Assembly: GCA_022565695.1 (NCBI GenBank)
Contig: JAIUME010000006.1
Location: 1 to 64,000 of the forward strand
Source of the DNA: Alcanivorax sp.
Lineage (GTDB): Bacteria > Pseudomonadota > Gammaproteobacteria > Pseudomonadales > Alcanivoracaceae
DNA length: 64,000 nt
Reading direction: 5' to 3'
The translations under genes were made by a program, and so were the position numbers. Below are positions 8,044 to 16,947 of the stretch, in pieces. The notes under the pieces were generated by a model. That model was given only the letters and a program-made list of their open reading frames with translations, was not told where the DNA came from and made no database searches. The first letter of the stretch is position 1. The number at the start of each line of letters is the position of its first letter.

Positions 8044-8994
8044 ATGAACGTCGGGCGGGTTGATCTCAACTTGTTGAAATATCTGGATGTGCTGCTCAGA
8101 GAGCTGAGTGTGACCCGGGCGGCAGACCAGCTGGGCATCTCCCAGCCGGCGATGAGTAATGGCCTCAAGCGCCTGCGAGAGCTGTTCAACGACCCGCTGC
8201 TGATCCGCACCTCCGGGGGCATGAATCCCACAGAGCGGGCGCTGGAACTGCAGCCGCTGGTGCGCAAGGTGCTGATGCAGACCGAGGCGATGCTGACCCC
8301 GGATGAAGCCTTTGTGCCGGAGGCAAGCCGCCGGGTATTTCGCATCATGACCAGCGATTATGCAGAAGCCACACTGGTGCCCCATCTGGTGCGCCGCCTG
8401 CGTGAGGATGCACCCCATGTGGTACTGGATTTCGTCACCCCGTCAGATGTCAGCTATGCCGACATGGAGCAGGGGCGGGTGGATCTGGCGGTGAACCGCT
8501 TCAATGAAATTCCGCGCTCCTTCCACCAGGTGACACTGTGGAAGGATTCGTTCTCCTGCCTGCTCAATCGCAGCAACCCGCTGGCGCGGGATTTCAATTT
8601 GGAGAATTACCTCAAGGGGCAGCATATCTGGGTGTCCAAGACCGGCTTCGGGGTTGGCTTCGGGATGAACCCGGAGAAACTGGGCGGGCTGGGCTGGATC
8701 GATCAGGCGCTGGCGCGCATCGGCAAGACGCGCAAGATATCCATTTTTACCCGGCATTATCAGATGCCCGCGTTGCTGGCCATGAACAATGACCTGGTGG
8801 CCACCTTGCCGAGCCGCGTGGCGCGCATGCAGACCCAGAACCCGCGGCTGGTGATCAAGGAGCCGCCGTTCGTGATTCCTCGCTTCGAGCTGAAGATGGC
8901 CTGGTCACCCCTGCTGCACCATAACCCGGCGCACCGCTGGTTGCGGCGGCTGATTCAGGAAGAGGCAGAAACGATTCTGCGCGAGGAGTTATAG
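8044..8994 (+). CDS. LysR family transcriptional regulator (NodD-like branch)
   Basis: LysR-type regulator of 316 residues. The N-terminal winged helix-turn-helix is clear: LNLLKYLDVLLRELSVTRAADQLGISQPAMSNGLKRLRELFNDPLL is the usual pattern, with the recognition helix at SQPAMSNGLKRL and the family marker TERALEL near residue 65. The rest is the periplasmic-binding-protein-like co-inducer domain. The protein resembles the NodD/LeuO/SyrM-like branch that often controls aromatic or lipid catabolism genes. It is divergent from the RHH-lqs-like operon across about 280 bp and tail-to-tail with the PTPS-family gene. Its target and ligand cannot be read from the sequence. Confidence 0.9.
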   Translation: MNVGRVDLNLLKYLDVLLRELSVTRAADQLGISQPAMSNGLKRLRELFNDPLLIRTSGGMNPTERALELQPLVRKVLMQTEAMLTPDEAFVPEASRRVFRIMTSDYAEATLVPHLVRRLREDAPHVVLDFVTPSDVSYADMEQGRVDLAVNRFNEIPRSFHQVTLWKDSFSCLLNRSNPLARDFNLENYLKGQHIWVSKTGFGVGFGMNPEKLGGLGWIDQALARIGKTRKISIFTRHYQMPALLAMNNDLVATLPSRVARMQTQNPRLVIKEPPFVIPRFELKMAWSPLLHHNPAHRWLRRLIQEEAETILREEL

Positions 8995-9025
8995 TCCGTT
9001 GTGGTGTGGTTGCGGCGGTGTGACG

Positions 9026-9892
9026 TCAGGCGCGCATTACGCCTGCTTCGGCCAGCGCGCCTTTGGCAACCCCCTCGAACGCTCTCACCCGGAAATGCTT
9101 GCCCAGCGCCTCGTCAGCCAGTTCTGCCGCAATATGTGCCGCCAGATGCTCGACCGTGGAATCGGTATCGATCAGGTAGCAATGATCCTCCGGGATCAAT
9201 AGCTCGAACAGCCCCTGAGGGGCGCTGTAGCGAAACCGGTGATGGGGCACTTCATCAATAAAGTAGGTGCCCTCCAGGTCTTCCTCCGAGCCGATGTAGA
9301 TGTCCTCCCAGCGATCCGCCCAGAGCTTTTCCCAGTAACGGCTGCGGCGCCCGTTCTCGAATATCTGGATCTGTGAGCGGTGGCCATGGGCGATGCGCTG
9401 GCAGTTGCCGTCGTGCTTTTTCAGGCCATGGGAGTAGTGGTAGCTGGGCGCCGTACCAGCATCTTCCTCACGTAGTGTGAGCACCAGCTCACTCACATTC
9501 TCCGGCAGGATGCGGTAGAGCAGCGACATCAGGTGCAGTGTCACGGCGCTCTTGGTGACCTCGGTGCCGGGAATGAACGCGCTGCTGCACAGGGGGGCTT
9601 TCATGCGAATGACGCCCGCATGGTACAGCCACTCCACATTGACCTGGTCCTCGTCCGGCAGGCGCGTCAGGCAATCGCTGTCCTGGGGTATCACCAGCTT
9701 GTGGTCGATCTCGGCGTCCAGGGCCTCCTTCACCGCTTTCTTGATACGGCCGAAGTCCAGCACCATGCCCATGCCGTCGAGATCACCGGTGAGCTCCAGG
9801 TCCACGATCCAGGATTCGCCCACCATGCCGCGCTTGGCGTGGAGGTAGGAAAAGTCCAGGACTGTCAGGTTATCAACGAAGAGAGTGGCCAT
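9026..9892 (-). CDS. double-length 6-pyruvoyltetrahydropterin/6-carboxytetrahydropterin synthase family protein
   Basis: At 288 residues this is about twice the size of QueD. It appears to be two PTPS-like halves. The N-terminal half carries a degenerate copy (FSYLHAKRGMVGESW, then GDLDGMGMVLDFGRIKKAVKEAL and EIDHK) in which the metal-binding HxH is not obvious. The C-terminal half (from about residue 150) has YHYSHGLKKHDGNCQRIAHGHR, giving a His and an HxH pair for zinc plus a nearby Cys, followed by a long insertion and ...FRVRAFEGVAKGALAEA. It may therefore be an enzyme acting on dihydroneopterin triphosphate or a related pterin, with one half structural. It is divergent from the dihydroorotase-type gene. 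No queuosine gene is adjacent, so the symbol queD is not assigned. Confidence 0.8.
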   Translation of the reverse strand: MATLFVDNLTVLDFSYLHAKRGMVGESWIVDLELTGDLDGMGMVLDFGRIKKAVKEALDAEIDHKLVIPQDSDCLTRLPDEDQVNVEWLYHAGVIRMKAPLCSSAFIPGTEVTKSAVTLHLMSLLYRILPENVSELVLTLREEDAGTAPSYHYSHGLKKHDGNCQRIAHGHRSQIQIFENGRRSRYWEKLWADRWEDIYIGSEEDLEGTYFIDEVPHHRFRYSAPQGLFELLIPEDHCYLIDTDSTVEHLAAHIAAELADEALGKHFRVRAFEGVAKGALAEAGVMRA

Positions 9893-9941
9893 GGGCGCTC
9901 TTGTGTCAGCTCTTGAGTGTTAGAGGTGTCTGCACTTTTGA

Positions 9942-9990
9942 TATAATATAACATTTTCCGCTCAAGCCCGCCGACCGCAGACTGGCGGTC
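9942..9990 (+). promoter_or_regulatory. TATAAT box and small hairpin upstream of dihydroorotase
   Basis: TATAAT occurs at 9942-9947 in an otherwise GC-rich gap between the divergent genes, with no well-spaced -35 element. A 6-bp hairpin (9973-9978 with 9985-9990) then lies directly before the annotated start. A promoter here is plausible but unproven. Confidence 0.3.
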
Positions 9991-9997
9991 GCTCATT

Positions 9998-11380
9998 ATG
10001 GCAGTTACCCGGGAGATGCTCACCATCATGTCAGCAGATTTGTCGCTTGTGAACGTTCGGGTTGTGAACGAGGGCACGATAACCGGGACAGATGTCCATA
10101 TTCGTGATGGTCGTATCTCCCATATCGGTTCTCGCGCCCCGGCAACGGGGGCCAGGGTGATCGACGGCGCCGGGCGCTGGCTGCTGCCGGGCATGATTGA
10201 CGATCAGGTGCACTTTCGCGAGCCGGGGCTGACCCACAAGGGGGATCTGGCGACGGAATCCGCTGCAGCGGTGGCGGGCGGCATCACCTCGTTCATGGAA
10301 ATGCCCAACGTCCGTCCTGCGACGCTGACCCACGCGGCGCTGGAGGACAAATACCAGCGCGCTGCCGGGCGCAGCATGGCCAACTACGCCTTCTATCTGG
10401 GCGCCTCGCACCACAATCTGGATGAAATCCGCCGTCTTGCCCCGGGGCAGGCCTGTGGGGTCAAGGTGTTCATGGGCGCCTCCACCGGTGATCTGCTGGT
10501 GGAGCGGCTGGACGTGCTGGAAGCGATTTTCAGCGACTCGCCGGTATTGATTGCCACGCACTGTGAAGATACGCCGATGATTCGCGCCAATGAGGCGCGC
10601 TGGCGCGAGCGCTTTGGTGATGATATCCCCATGGCCGAACACCCCGCCATCCGCAGCCGCGAGGCATGCCTGGCCAGTAGCAGCCTGGCGGTATCGCTGG
10701 CCCGGCGCCACGGGGCGCTGCTGCATGTGCTGCACATCACCACCGCCGAAGAACTGGTGTTGTTCGATGCCGGGCCCCTGTCCGCCAAGCAGATTACAGC
10801 GGAAGCCTGTGCGCACCATCTGTGGTTCAGCAATAACGACTACGACCGGCTCGGCAGCCTGATCAAGTGTAACCCGGCGATCAAGTTGCCCTCCGATCGT
10901 GAAGCATTGATCCGCGCGGTCAATGAAGACCGTATCGATATCATCGCGACCGACCATGCGCCGCATACCCGGGAAGAAAAGGCGGGTCATTATTTCCAGG
11001 CGCCGGCGGGCCTGCCGCTGGTGCAGCACGCATTGCTGTCGTTGCTGGATGCGGTACAGCGGGGCGTCTACACCGTGGAAAAGGTGGTGCAGAAGACCAG
11101 CCATGCGGTGGCAGAGCGCTACGGCGTGACGGATCGCGGCTATATCCGCGAAGGCTGCCATGCCGATCTGGTGCTGGTGGACCCGCAGGCCGAGACCCGG
11201 GTGACGCCGGAGTCCCTGCTTTACAAGTGCGGCTGGTCACCCTTCGAGGGTGAGGTATTGCGCAGCCGCATTGATATGACGCTGGTCAACGGGGTCCCGG
11301 TCTGGGAGGGCGGCGGCATCCAGCCCGCCGCTGCCGCCGCGCCGCCGGGGCGGCGGCTGGGCTTTTCCGCACGCCGCTGA
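9998..11380 (+). CDS. pyrC: dihydroorotase (class I amidohydrolase)
   Basis: Amidohydrolase-superfamily enzyme of 460 residues, most like class I dihydroorotases that cyclise carbamoyl-aspartate in pyrimidine synthesis. Visible motifs: PGMIDDQVHFREPGLTHKGD, the metal-ligand-like lysine in CGVKVFMGASTGDLL, IATHCEDTPMI, VLHITTAEE and IATDHAPHTREE. The first histidine of the usual HxH is replaced by glutamine (Gln70, followed by Val71-His72). The same DDQVHFREPG form occurs in a known branch of dihydroorotases, for example in Bacteroidetes, so it need not mean loss of activity. The start is unsure: ATG 9998 has no ribosome-binding site, and ATG 10028 (residue 11) is a reasonable alternative. Other hydantoinase-like amidohydrolases are the main alternative call. 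Confidence 0.82.
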   Translation: MAVTREMLTIMSADLSLVNVRVVNEGTITGTDVHIRDGRISHIGSRAPATGARVIDGAGRWLLPGMIDDQVHFREPGLTHKGDLATESAAAVAGGITSFMEMPNVRPATLTHAALEDKYQRAAGRSMANYAFYLGASHHNLDEIRRLAPGQACGVKVFMGASTGDLLVERLDVLEAIFSDSPVLIATHCEDTPMIRANEARWRERFGDDIPMAEHPAIRSREACLASSSLAVSLARRHGALLHVLHITTAEELVLFDAGPLSAKQITAEACAHHLWFSNNDYDRLGSLIKCNPAIKLPSDREALIRAVNEDRIDIIATDHAPHTREEKAGHYFQAPAGLPLVQHALLSLLDAVQRGVYTVEKVVQKTSHAVAERYGVTDRGYIREGCHADLVLVDPQAETRVTPESLLYKCGWSPFEGEVLRSRIDMTLVNGVPVWEGGGIQPAAAAAPPGRRLGFSARR

Positions 11381-11473
11381 TCTGGCCGCTGATGCGCCCT
11401 GTCGTCAGTTATGGGGAAAGCACGGATTTGTGGCCAGTGCACGGCGTGGGGTTGACGAGATGATTTATGGTAA

Positions 11474-11845
<372 letters not shown>

Positions 11846-11875
11846 CAGTCCTATCTCTGTCAGGAGGTTGTCGTT

Positions 11876-12409
11876 ATGAGTGGTACTACACTGCGCCTGC
11901 AGTCGAGCATGCTGCAGGTTCTCTTGCCTCTGCTGTTGGTGGCTATGGCCCCGCAAGGTGTTGCGGCGGATGCCGACGACGCTGACGAGTTGCCCTCCGG
12001 GCAGGTATATCGCCATGTGGATGCGGCAGGTAACGTACTTTTTACTGATCAGCGTCCGGAAGGTGCTGAGCCGGTAAACGTGCCGTCCGGTAACCAGTTT
12101 GAAGGTCGCGAAGCAGCAGAGCGTGCACGACGTGCAGCGTCCAGTAGCCGGGGAGCGGGGCGCGAGGAGGATGCCCGGCGTTTGCAAGTTCCCGTGGATA
12201 CGCCGGCTTCCGTGACAAATCGTCAGCAACGCGAGTCACAGGAACAGCTGCGACAGCGTGTGGCGGCCTGCGAGCGCAGTAATGTGGCGGACTGTTCTCC
12301 GGCAACTGTGAGGCGTCGTCTCGAGGAGGAGCGGTACCGCATGACACCGGAGGGACGCAGTCAGCAGGAGGCGATTGGCAACCGGAATCGGGCCAACCGC
12401 GGGTGGTAG
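11876..12409 (+). CDS. exported DUF4124-type protein
   Basis: 177-residue exported protein of unknown function. Residues 1-31 form a signal peptide (hydrophobic LQVLLPLLLVAMAP, then GVAAD). A DUF4124-like segment follows: GQVYRHVDAAGNVLFTDQRPEGAEPV, the usual short beta motif with Y-x-D-x-x-G-x-x-x-F-T-D. The remainder is rich in Arg, Glu and Gln, likely helical, with two cysteines (AACERSNVADCS) that could form a disulfide in the periplasm. DUF4124 proteins are common in Alcanivorax and Pseudomonas, with no settled role. The gene ends 12 bp from the convergent SDR gene. Confidence 0.8.
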   Translation: MSGTTLRLQSSMLQVLLPLLLVAMAPQGVAADADDADELPSGQVYRHVDAAGNVLFTDQRPEGAEPVNVPSGNQFEGREAAERARRAASSSRGAGREEDARRLQVPVDTPASVTNRQQRESQEQLRQRVAACERSNVADCSPATVRRRLEEERYRMTPEGRSQQEAIGNRNRANRGW

Positions 12410-12420
12410 TCTGCTGTTCC

Positions 12421-13179
12421 TCAGTCCTTGCTCAGAAACGCCATCAATCGCCGCGTAAACGCACGCGGCGTCAGTTTTTCCAGCAGCATGGTGCCACTGA
12501 ATTGCAGCCCGATGGGGTGATGCACTGCCTTGCTGTCCAGCGCCCGCCAGGCCGCTTCGGCAATGTCCTTTGCGCTCAGGTGCACACCGAGCTTGTCCAC
12601 CACGGGAGCCCGGAAGGCCTGTTCACTGACCATCGGTGTATTCACGAACGGAGGCATCAGATCACAGACGCGAATGCCATGGCGACGCCATTCGATGTCC
12701 AGTGCTTCGGTCAGACCGCGTACGGCAAACTTGGATGCAGAATAGCTGGCCAGGTGCGGCACGCCGTAAAGCGCTGACGCCGAACTCATGTTCAGGACCA
12801 GTGGATGCTTTGCTTGCCGCAAATGCGGAAAGGCAGCCTGCGTCATGTTGATCAGGCCCTGCACATTGATGGCAAATATCTGCGCATGGGTGTCAGCGGG
12901 AATATCCTCGAAATACCCTGTGCGCAGAATGCCGGCGCAGTTGAACAACACTTGCAGGCTGCCCGCATGCTGCGCAAAGGCGTCTACTGCGCGGGACGCC
13001 GCGGCGCCATCCCGCACATCCAGCGTCTGATGCCAGGCGCCGTCCAGCTCGGTAGAGAGTGCCGCCAGCGCGTCCGAATTGACATCCAGCAGACCAGTCG
13101 TCCAGCCCCGTTGGTGAAACAGCCGCGCCGTGGCGGCGCCGATGCCGGATGCGGCACCGGTAATCAGAATGGTCTTCAT
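12421..13179 (-). CDS. short-chain dehydrogenase/reductase, last gene of BVMO operon
   Basis: Classical SDR of 252 residues. The NAD(P)-binding motif TGAASGIG is at residues 7-14, NCAG near 85, the catalytic serine in NMSSASALYG and the YxxxK pair in SYSASKFAV. The ATG at 13179 is chosen because the Rossmann strand starts immediately after it; the open frame upstream lies inside the esterase gene. The start overlaps the esterase stop by four bases (ATGA). With the upstream esterase and Baeyer-Villiger monooxygenase it makes a three-gene set, in which the SDR may form the ketone before oxygenation or oxidise the alcohol released by the esterase. Substrate is unknown. Confidence 0.9.
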   Translation of the reverse strand: MKTILITGAASGIGAATARLFHQRGWTTGLLDVNSDALAALSTELDGAWHQTLDVRDGAAASRAVDAFAQHAGSLQVLFNCAGILRTGYFEDIPADTHAQIFAINVQGLINMTQAAFPHLRQAKHPLVLNMSSASALYGVPHLASYSASKFAVRGLTEALDIEWRRHGIRVCDLMPPFVNTPMVSEQAFRAPVVDKLGVHLSAKDIAEAAWRALDSKAVHHPIGLQFSGTMLLEKLTPRAFTRRLMAFLSKD

Positions 13180-14207
13180 TGCATGAACTCCGCCATACAG
13201 GCGATTGCGTGGTCGGCGGTATCGAGTATGCCGGCGTGTACCGGAAACACATGCCACATGCCGCGATACAGCAGCAGTGTGGCCGGATTGCCGGCCTCGT
13301 GAAGACGCTGGATCAGTTGCTCGGAATCACCGAGCAGAATTTCGTCGGTACCTGTGATGGTCAGCGTCGGTGGCAGATCGGCGAGGTTACCGAGCAATGG
13401 CGAAACGCCTGACGCGCGTAGCGCTTTCGCTGTTTTGTCAGCACTAACACCAGGATCAGCACCAAGATCAGCGCCAATATAGTGAAGCGCTGCTTTTTCC
13501 AGGGCGCCCCAGTTGAGCATGGCTTCACCCGGCGGCGCAGGTTCGCTGGCGCGCGGGTGCGTGAGATCCACCCAGGGGGACAGCATGATCAGTCCGGCGG
13601 GTGCCGGAAGCCCAAGGTCGCGAAGCGTTTGCGCTACTGAGAGCGTCAGGCCGCCACCCGCGGAATCACCGGCAATGAATATCTGTGCCGGATCGACATC
13701 TTCGTCGAGCAGTGCGCGGTAGGCGTCCACGACATCGTCCCGGGCCGCAGGGAAGGGCGCCTCCGGTGCCAGCCGATAGTCCAGCGCCAACACGGTAGCG
13801 TTGGCGGCGCGGGCCAGATGCGTGGTGAGGCTGCGGTGGGTGCCGGGCGAGCCGACGCAGTAAGCGCCGCCGTGCAGGTACAGCACGACCTTGTCGCCGG
13901 CGCCTGTTGCCGGCCGCAGGCGTTCCGCCGGCACGCCGCCGACGCTCACGGCTTCTCGCGTCACGCCGCGGGCACTGAGCGTGCTGGCGGCGCTGAGACG
14001 CAATCCGGTGCGTTGTACGGACAGCGGTGTCAGCACATAAAACAGTGGCTTGACCAGCAGCCGCATACTGCCGCGCAGCGTCGCGGTCAGCAGTCGCTGC
14101 CCGCGTGATGCGTTGATGTCTGGAAAGCGGATGTCTGGAAGATGAATGTCCGGCCCGCGATCAGGCATGCGATCAGGCATGTTGGTGTCAGGAGAATTGA
14201 TAGTCAT
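13176..14207 (-). CDS. alpha/beta hydrolase, hormone-sensitive lipase family esterase
   Basis: Esterase of the HSL family (bacterial family IV), 343 residues. The oxyanion motif YLHGGAYCVGS and the nucleophile elbow GDSAGGG are clear, with the acid in TGTDEILLGDS and the catalytic His in MWHVFPVHAG. The first ~35 residues are unusual: a run of PD-x-x-x repeats (PDTNMPDRMPDRGPDIHLPDI) that looks like short in-frame duplication and has no known function. The ATG start overlaps the BVMO stop by about 20 bases. It probably hydrolyses the ester or lactone produced by the BVMO. The true start could be nearer the hydrophobic part, around residue 35. Confidence 0.9.
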   Translation of the reverse strand: MTINSPDTNMPDRMPDRGPDIHLPDIRFPDINASRGQRLLTATLRGSMRLLVKPLFYVLTPLSVQRTGLRLSAASTLSARGVTREAVSVGGVPAERLRPATGAGDKVVLYLHGGAYCVGSPGTHRSLTTHLARAANATVLALDYRLAPEAPFPAARDDVVDAYRALLDEDVDPAQIFIAGDSAGGGLTLSVAQTLRDLGLPAPAGLIMLSPWVDLTHPRASEPAPPGEAMLNWGALEKAALHYIGADLGADPGVSADKTAKALRASGVSPLLGNLADLPPTLTITGTDEILLGDSEQLIQRLHEAGNPATLLLYRGMWHVFPVHAGILDTADHAIACMAEFMQ

Positions 14208-15642
14208 CGTGATTGACGTTCCGGGTCAGCAGCCGGTAATTGAAGGTGAAGCCCGGCCAGTTATTGGTGTTCTTGCCGCTCTCGGTCTTGTACCAGCTTG
14301 TGCACCCCTGATCCCACACGCTGTTGGTGATGCGCGCCTGCAGATCGCGGTTGAAACCGGCCTGTACCGTGTCCCGGACTTCCAGTGTACTGGCGCCGGC
14401 TTCCTGCATGGCATCCATGCAGGACAGCACATGATTCATCTGACTCTCGAGCATGTAAATGATGGAGCTGTGGCCCAGATTGGTGTTGGGGCCATAGAGC
14501 ATAAACAGATTGGGGAAGCCGTGCACGGTCATGCCCAGATAGGCTTCTGCGCCATCACGCCAGACCTGATTCAGGTCGCGCCCGTCGCGGCCACTGATTG
14601 TCATCGGCGCGAGAAAGTCTGTGGCCTGGAAACCGGTGCCGTAGATGACGACATCGGCGGGGTGGTGCGTGCCGTCACGTGTGCGCAGGCCGTCACGGTC
14701 AAAGCATTCGATGGCATCGGTCACCACGTTGACGTTGTCCCGAGCCAGGGCGGGCAGATAATCATTGGAAATCAGAATGCGCTTGCAGCCGATGGGGTAA
14801 TCCGGCGTCAGTTTCTTTTCCAGGGCCGGGTCGCTGATGAACTTGCGCAGATAGCGCAGCGCATTGAATTCATACACCTTCATGATGCGTTGCAGGTTGG
14901 TGAAGGCCAGCACGCGGGTTTCGTACATGGCGTAAACCCGCGCCCGGTCGATCTTCTGCAACAGGGGCAGCTTTTCCATCAGCTGCTGTTCGACACGGTG
15001 GTAGGCACGGTCCGGCTTGGGCACCACCCAGGGGGCTGAACGCTGGAACAATGTCAGCTGCGCGACGCGACCGGCGATGGCCGGTACGAACTGGATCGCA
15101 CTGGCGCCGGTGCCGATCACGGCCACGCGCTTGCCGTCGAGATCCACGTTGTGATCCCAGCGTGCGGAGTGAAACCGCGTGCCGCCGAAGTCGTCCGCGC
15201 CGGCAATCGTCGGCCAGGCCGGCCGGTTGAGCTGGCCGGTGGCGGTAATGAGAAAACGGGCAGTGAAGAGTTCACCGGTGGCGGTCTGTACCTGCCACAG
15301 GTTGCTTTGCGCGTCGAAACGGGCCTCGCTGACTTCTGTATTGAAGCGCACATGTCGGCGCACGTCGTATTTGTCGGCGCAATGGCGCAGATAGGCGTGG
15401 ATATCTGCCTGCGGGGCAAAGCGGCGCGACCAGTCGAATTTTGGTTCGAACGAATAGGAATACAGATGAGAGGGCACATCACAGGCCGCGCCCGGATAGG
15501 TATTGTCGCGCCAGGTGCCGCCGACATCGCCCGCCTTCTCGAGTACCAGCAGGGAGTCTTCACCGCGCTGCTTCAGGCGAATGGCCATACCGACCCCGCC
15601 AAACCCCGCGCCGATGATGATGCTGTTGTAATGCGCGCTCAT
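14188..15642 (-). CDS. Baeyer-Villiger-type flavin monooxygenase
   Basis: FAD- and NADPH-dependent class B monooxygenase of 484 residues that inserts oxygen next to a carbonyl, giving an ester or lactone. Seen in sequence: FAD motif IIIGAGFGGVGMAIRL, GGTWRDNTYPGAACDVPSHLYS, the full BVMO fingerprint FGGTRFHSARWD (FxGxxxHxxxWD) and the second nucleotide motif VIGTGASAIQFVP. The ATG at 15642 is preferred because AGGA lies seven bases upstream; an ATG 48 bases further up has no such site. It heads the BVMO, esterase and SDR operon and is divergent from an AraC-type regulator. Long-chain alkane AlmA proteins are relatives, but the fingerprint favours a ketone substrate. Confidence 0.92.
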   Translation of the reverse strand: MSAHYNSIIIGAGFGGVGMAIRLKQRGEDSLLVLEKAGDVGGTWRDNTYPGAACDVPSHLYSYSFEPKFDWSRRFAPQADIHAYLRHCADKYDVRRHVRFNTEVSEARFDAQSNLWQVQTATGELFTARFLITATGQLNRPAWPTIAGADDFGGTRFHSARWDHNVDLDGKRVAVIGTGASAIQFVPAIAGRVAQLTLFQRSAPWVVPKPDRAYHRVEQQLMEKLPLLQKIDRARVYAMYETRVLAFTNLQRIMKVYEFNALRYLRKFISDPALEKKLTPDYPIGCKRILISNDYLPALARDNVNVVTDAIECFDRDGLRTRDGTHHPADVVIYGTGFQATDFLAPMTISGRDGRDLNQVWRDGAEAYLGMTVHGFPNLFMLYGPNTNLGHSSIIYMLESQMNHVLSCMDAMQEAGASTLEVRDTVQAGFNRDLQARITNSVWDQGCTSWYKTESGKNTNNWPGFTFNYRLLTRNVNHDDYQFS

Positions 15643-15775
15643 ACTGCCGTCCTGTCTTGTTGTGATGCTGACGTCTTGTGTTGATGACATTCGATATTAC
15701 ACAGCGTGGGCAGGCTTGTTTATGGGGCGCCAGGACAGTAGATTGTGATTTTCGGACAGCCTCTGGAGGCGAGTC

Positions 15776-16849
15776 ATGCCAGGCATGCCAGAACAGTCAC
15801 CGATTGCCGCGCTGCGCAGCGTAGCCAGTGCGCGCCTGATGAGCACGCTGGGCGCGGAGCGAGGCCTGCCGGTAGCCCGATGTCTGGCAGGCACCGGGAT
15901 CACCGAGGCAATGCTGGCGGACCCCGGCGCGGAAATCACCGCGCAGCAGGAGCTGTTGGTGGTGGGCAATCTGCTCGCCCATCTCGGGCACGGGCCGGGC
16001 CCGGGCATTGAGGCAGGGCGTCGCTATCACCTTACCAGCTATGGCATCTGGGGCTTCGGTCTGGTCAGCAGCCCCAGCCTGCGCAGTGCCACCGAGCTGG
16101 GCATTCGCTACCTGGATCTGACCTTCGCCTTTGCCCGGATATGGCTGGAGGAAGAGGGCGGGGAGGCGCGGCTTTGTCTGGATGCCGGGCATCTGGATGA
16201 GACAGTGCGTACCTTCCTGCTGGAGCGGGACGCAGCGGCCATCGCCGTGCTGCAGACCGAGTTACTGGGGCGGGCGTTGCCCTTGCGGCGCATGACCTTC
16301 CCGCACCCGGCGCCTGCGGATACGGCGCCCTACCGCGATCACTTCGGCGTGTTGCCGACCTTCGACCCTTCTTCGACGGGGACACAGGTGCTTTCTGCCT
16401 TCGATGCGGCCTTGCTGGATCAGCCATTGCCCCAGGCGGACGCGCTCACGCGGCGCCTGTGCGAGGACCAGTGCAGGCAGCTGCTGGAAAAACGCCGGTC
16501 ACGCACCGGTGTTGCTGGCGAGGTGCGCAGCCTGCTGCTGCAACAGCCGGAACAGATGCCGGATATGGAGCAGGTGGCTGCGGCACTGAGCGTCACATCC
16601 CGCACCCTGCGGCGTCGATTGCTGGGGGAGGGCACGGCGTTCCGGGCGCTGGTGGATGAAGTGCGGCAGACACTGGCAGAAGAGATGCTGCGCGCGGGGG
16701 GCTTTACGGTGGAGCAGGTGGCAGACCGGCTCGGCTATGCGGAAGTGGCGAGCTTCATCCATGCCTTCCGGCGCTGGACCGGCACCACGCCGGGGGCCTT
16801 TGCGACCCGCTCGGCCGGTCGCCCCCGGCAATTCGTTGCCGGGGTCTGA
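15776..16849 (+). CDS. AraC family transcriptional regulator with arabinose-binding-like N-terminal domain
   Basis: 357-residue AraC/XylS-type regulator. The N-terminal ~200 residues match the Arabinose_bd (PF12625) type found in OruR/ArgR-like regulators, including the YHLTSYGIWGFGLVSSPSL segment. The C-terminal DNA-binding domain has two helix-turn-helix units: MEQVAAALSVTSRTLRRRL and VEQVADRLGYAEVASFIHAFRRWTGTTPGAF, the standard AraC signature. It is divergent from the BVMO operon with about 130 bp between the starts, so control of that operon is the natural inference. The inducer is not known. A strong TTCG-looped hairpin covers the last codons. Confidence 0.93.
   Translation: MPGMPEQSPIAALRSVASARLMSTLGAERGLPVARCLAGTGITEAMLADPGAEITAQQELLVVGNLLAHLGHGPGPGIEAGRRYHLTSYGIWGFGLVSSPSLRSATELGIRYLDLTFAFARIWLEEEGGEARLCLDAGHLDETVRTFLLERDAAAIAVLQTELLGRALPLRRMTFPHPAPADTAPYRDHFGVLPTFDPSSTGTQVLSAFDAALLDQPLPQADALTRRLCEDQCRQLLEKRRSRTGVAGEVRSLLLQQPEQMPDMEQVAAALSVTSRTLRRRLLGEGTAFRALVDEVRQTLAEEMLRAGGFTVEQVADRLGYAEVASFIHAFRRWTGTTPGAFATRSAGRPRQFVAGV
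16823..16844 (+). terminator. UUCG-tetraloop hairpin over the 3' end of the AraC gene
   Basis: A perfect 9-bp stem (16823-16831 with 16836-16844) closes on a TTCG loop, just before the stop codon. The very stable loop suggests mRNA protection or a terminator, though no T-run follows. Confidence 0.45.
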
Positions 16850-16947
16850 AGGCTTTCCGGTTTCCGTGAGCCTTCTGTGATGCATTGCGCGCTGGGGCTG
16901 TAACGCCTGTGCTAGATTGACGGCATAGGGGAAGGGTGGGGAATCCT

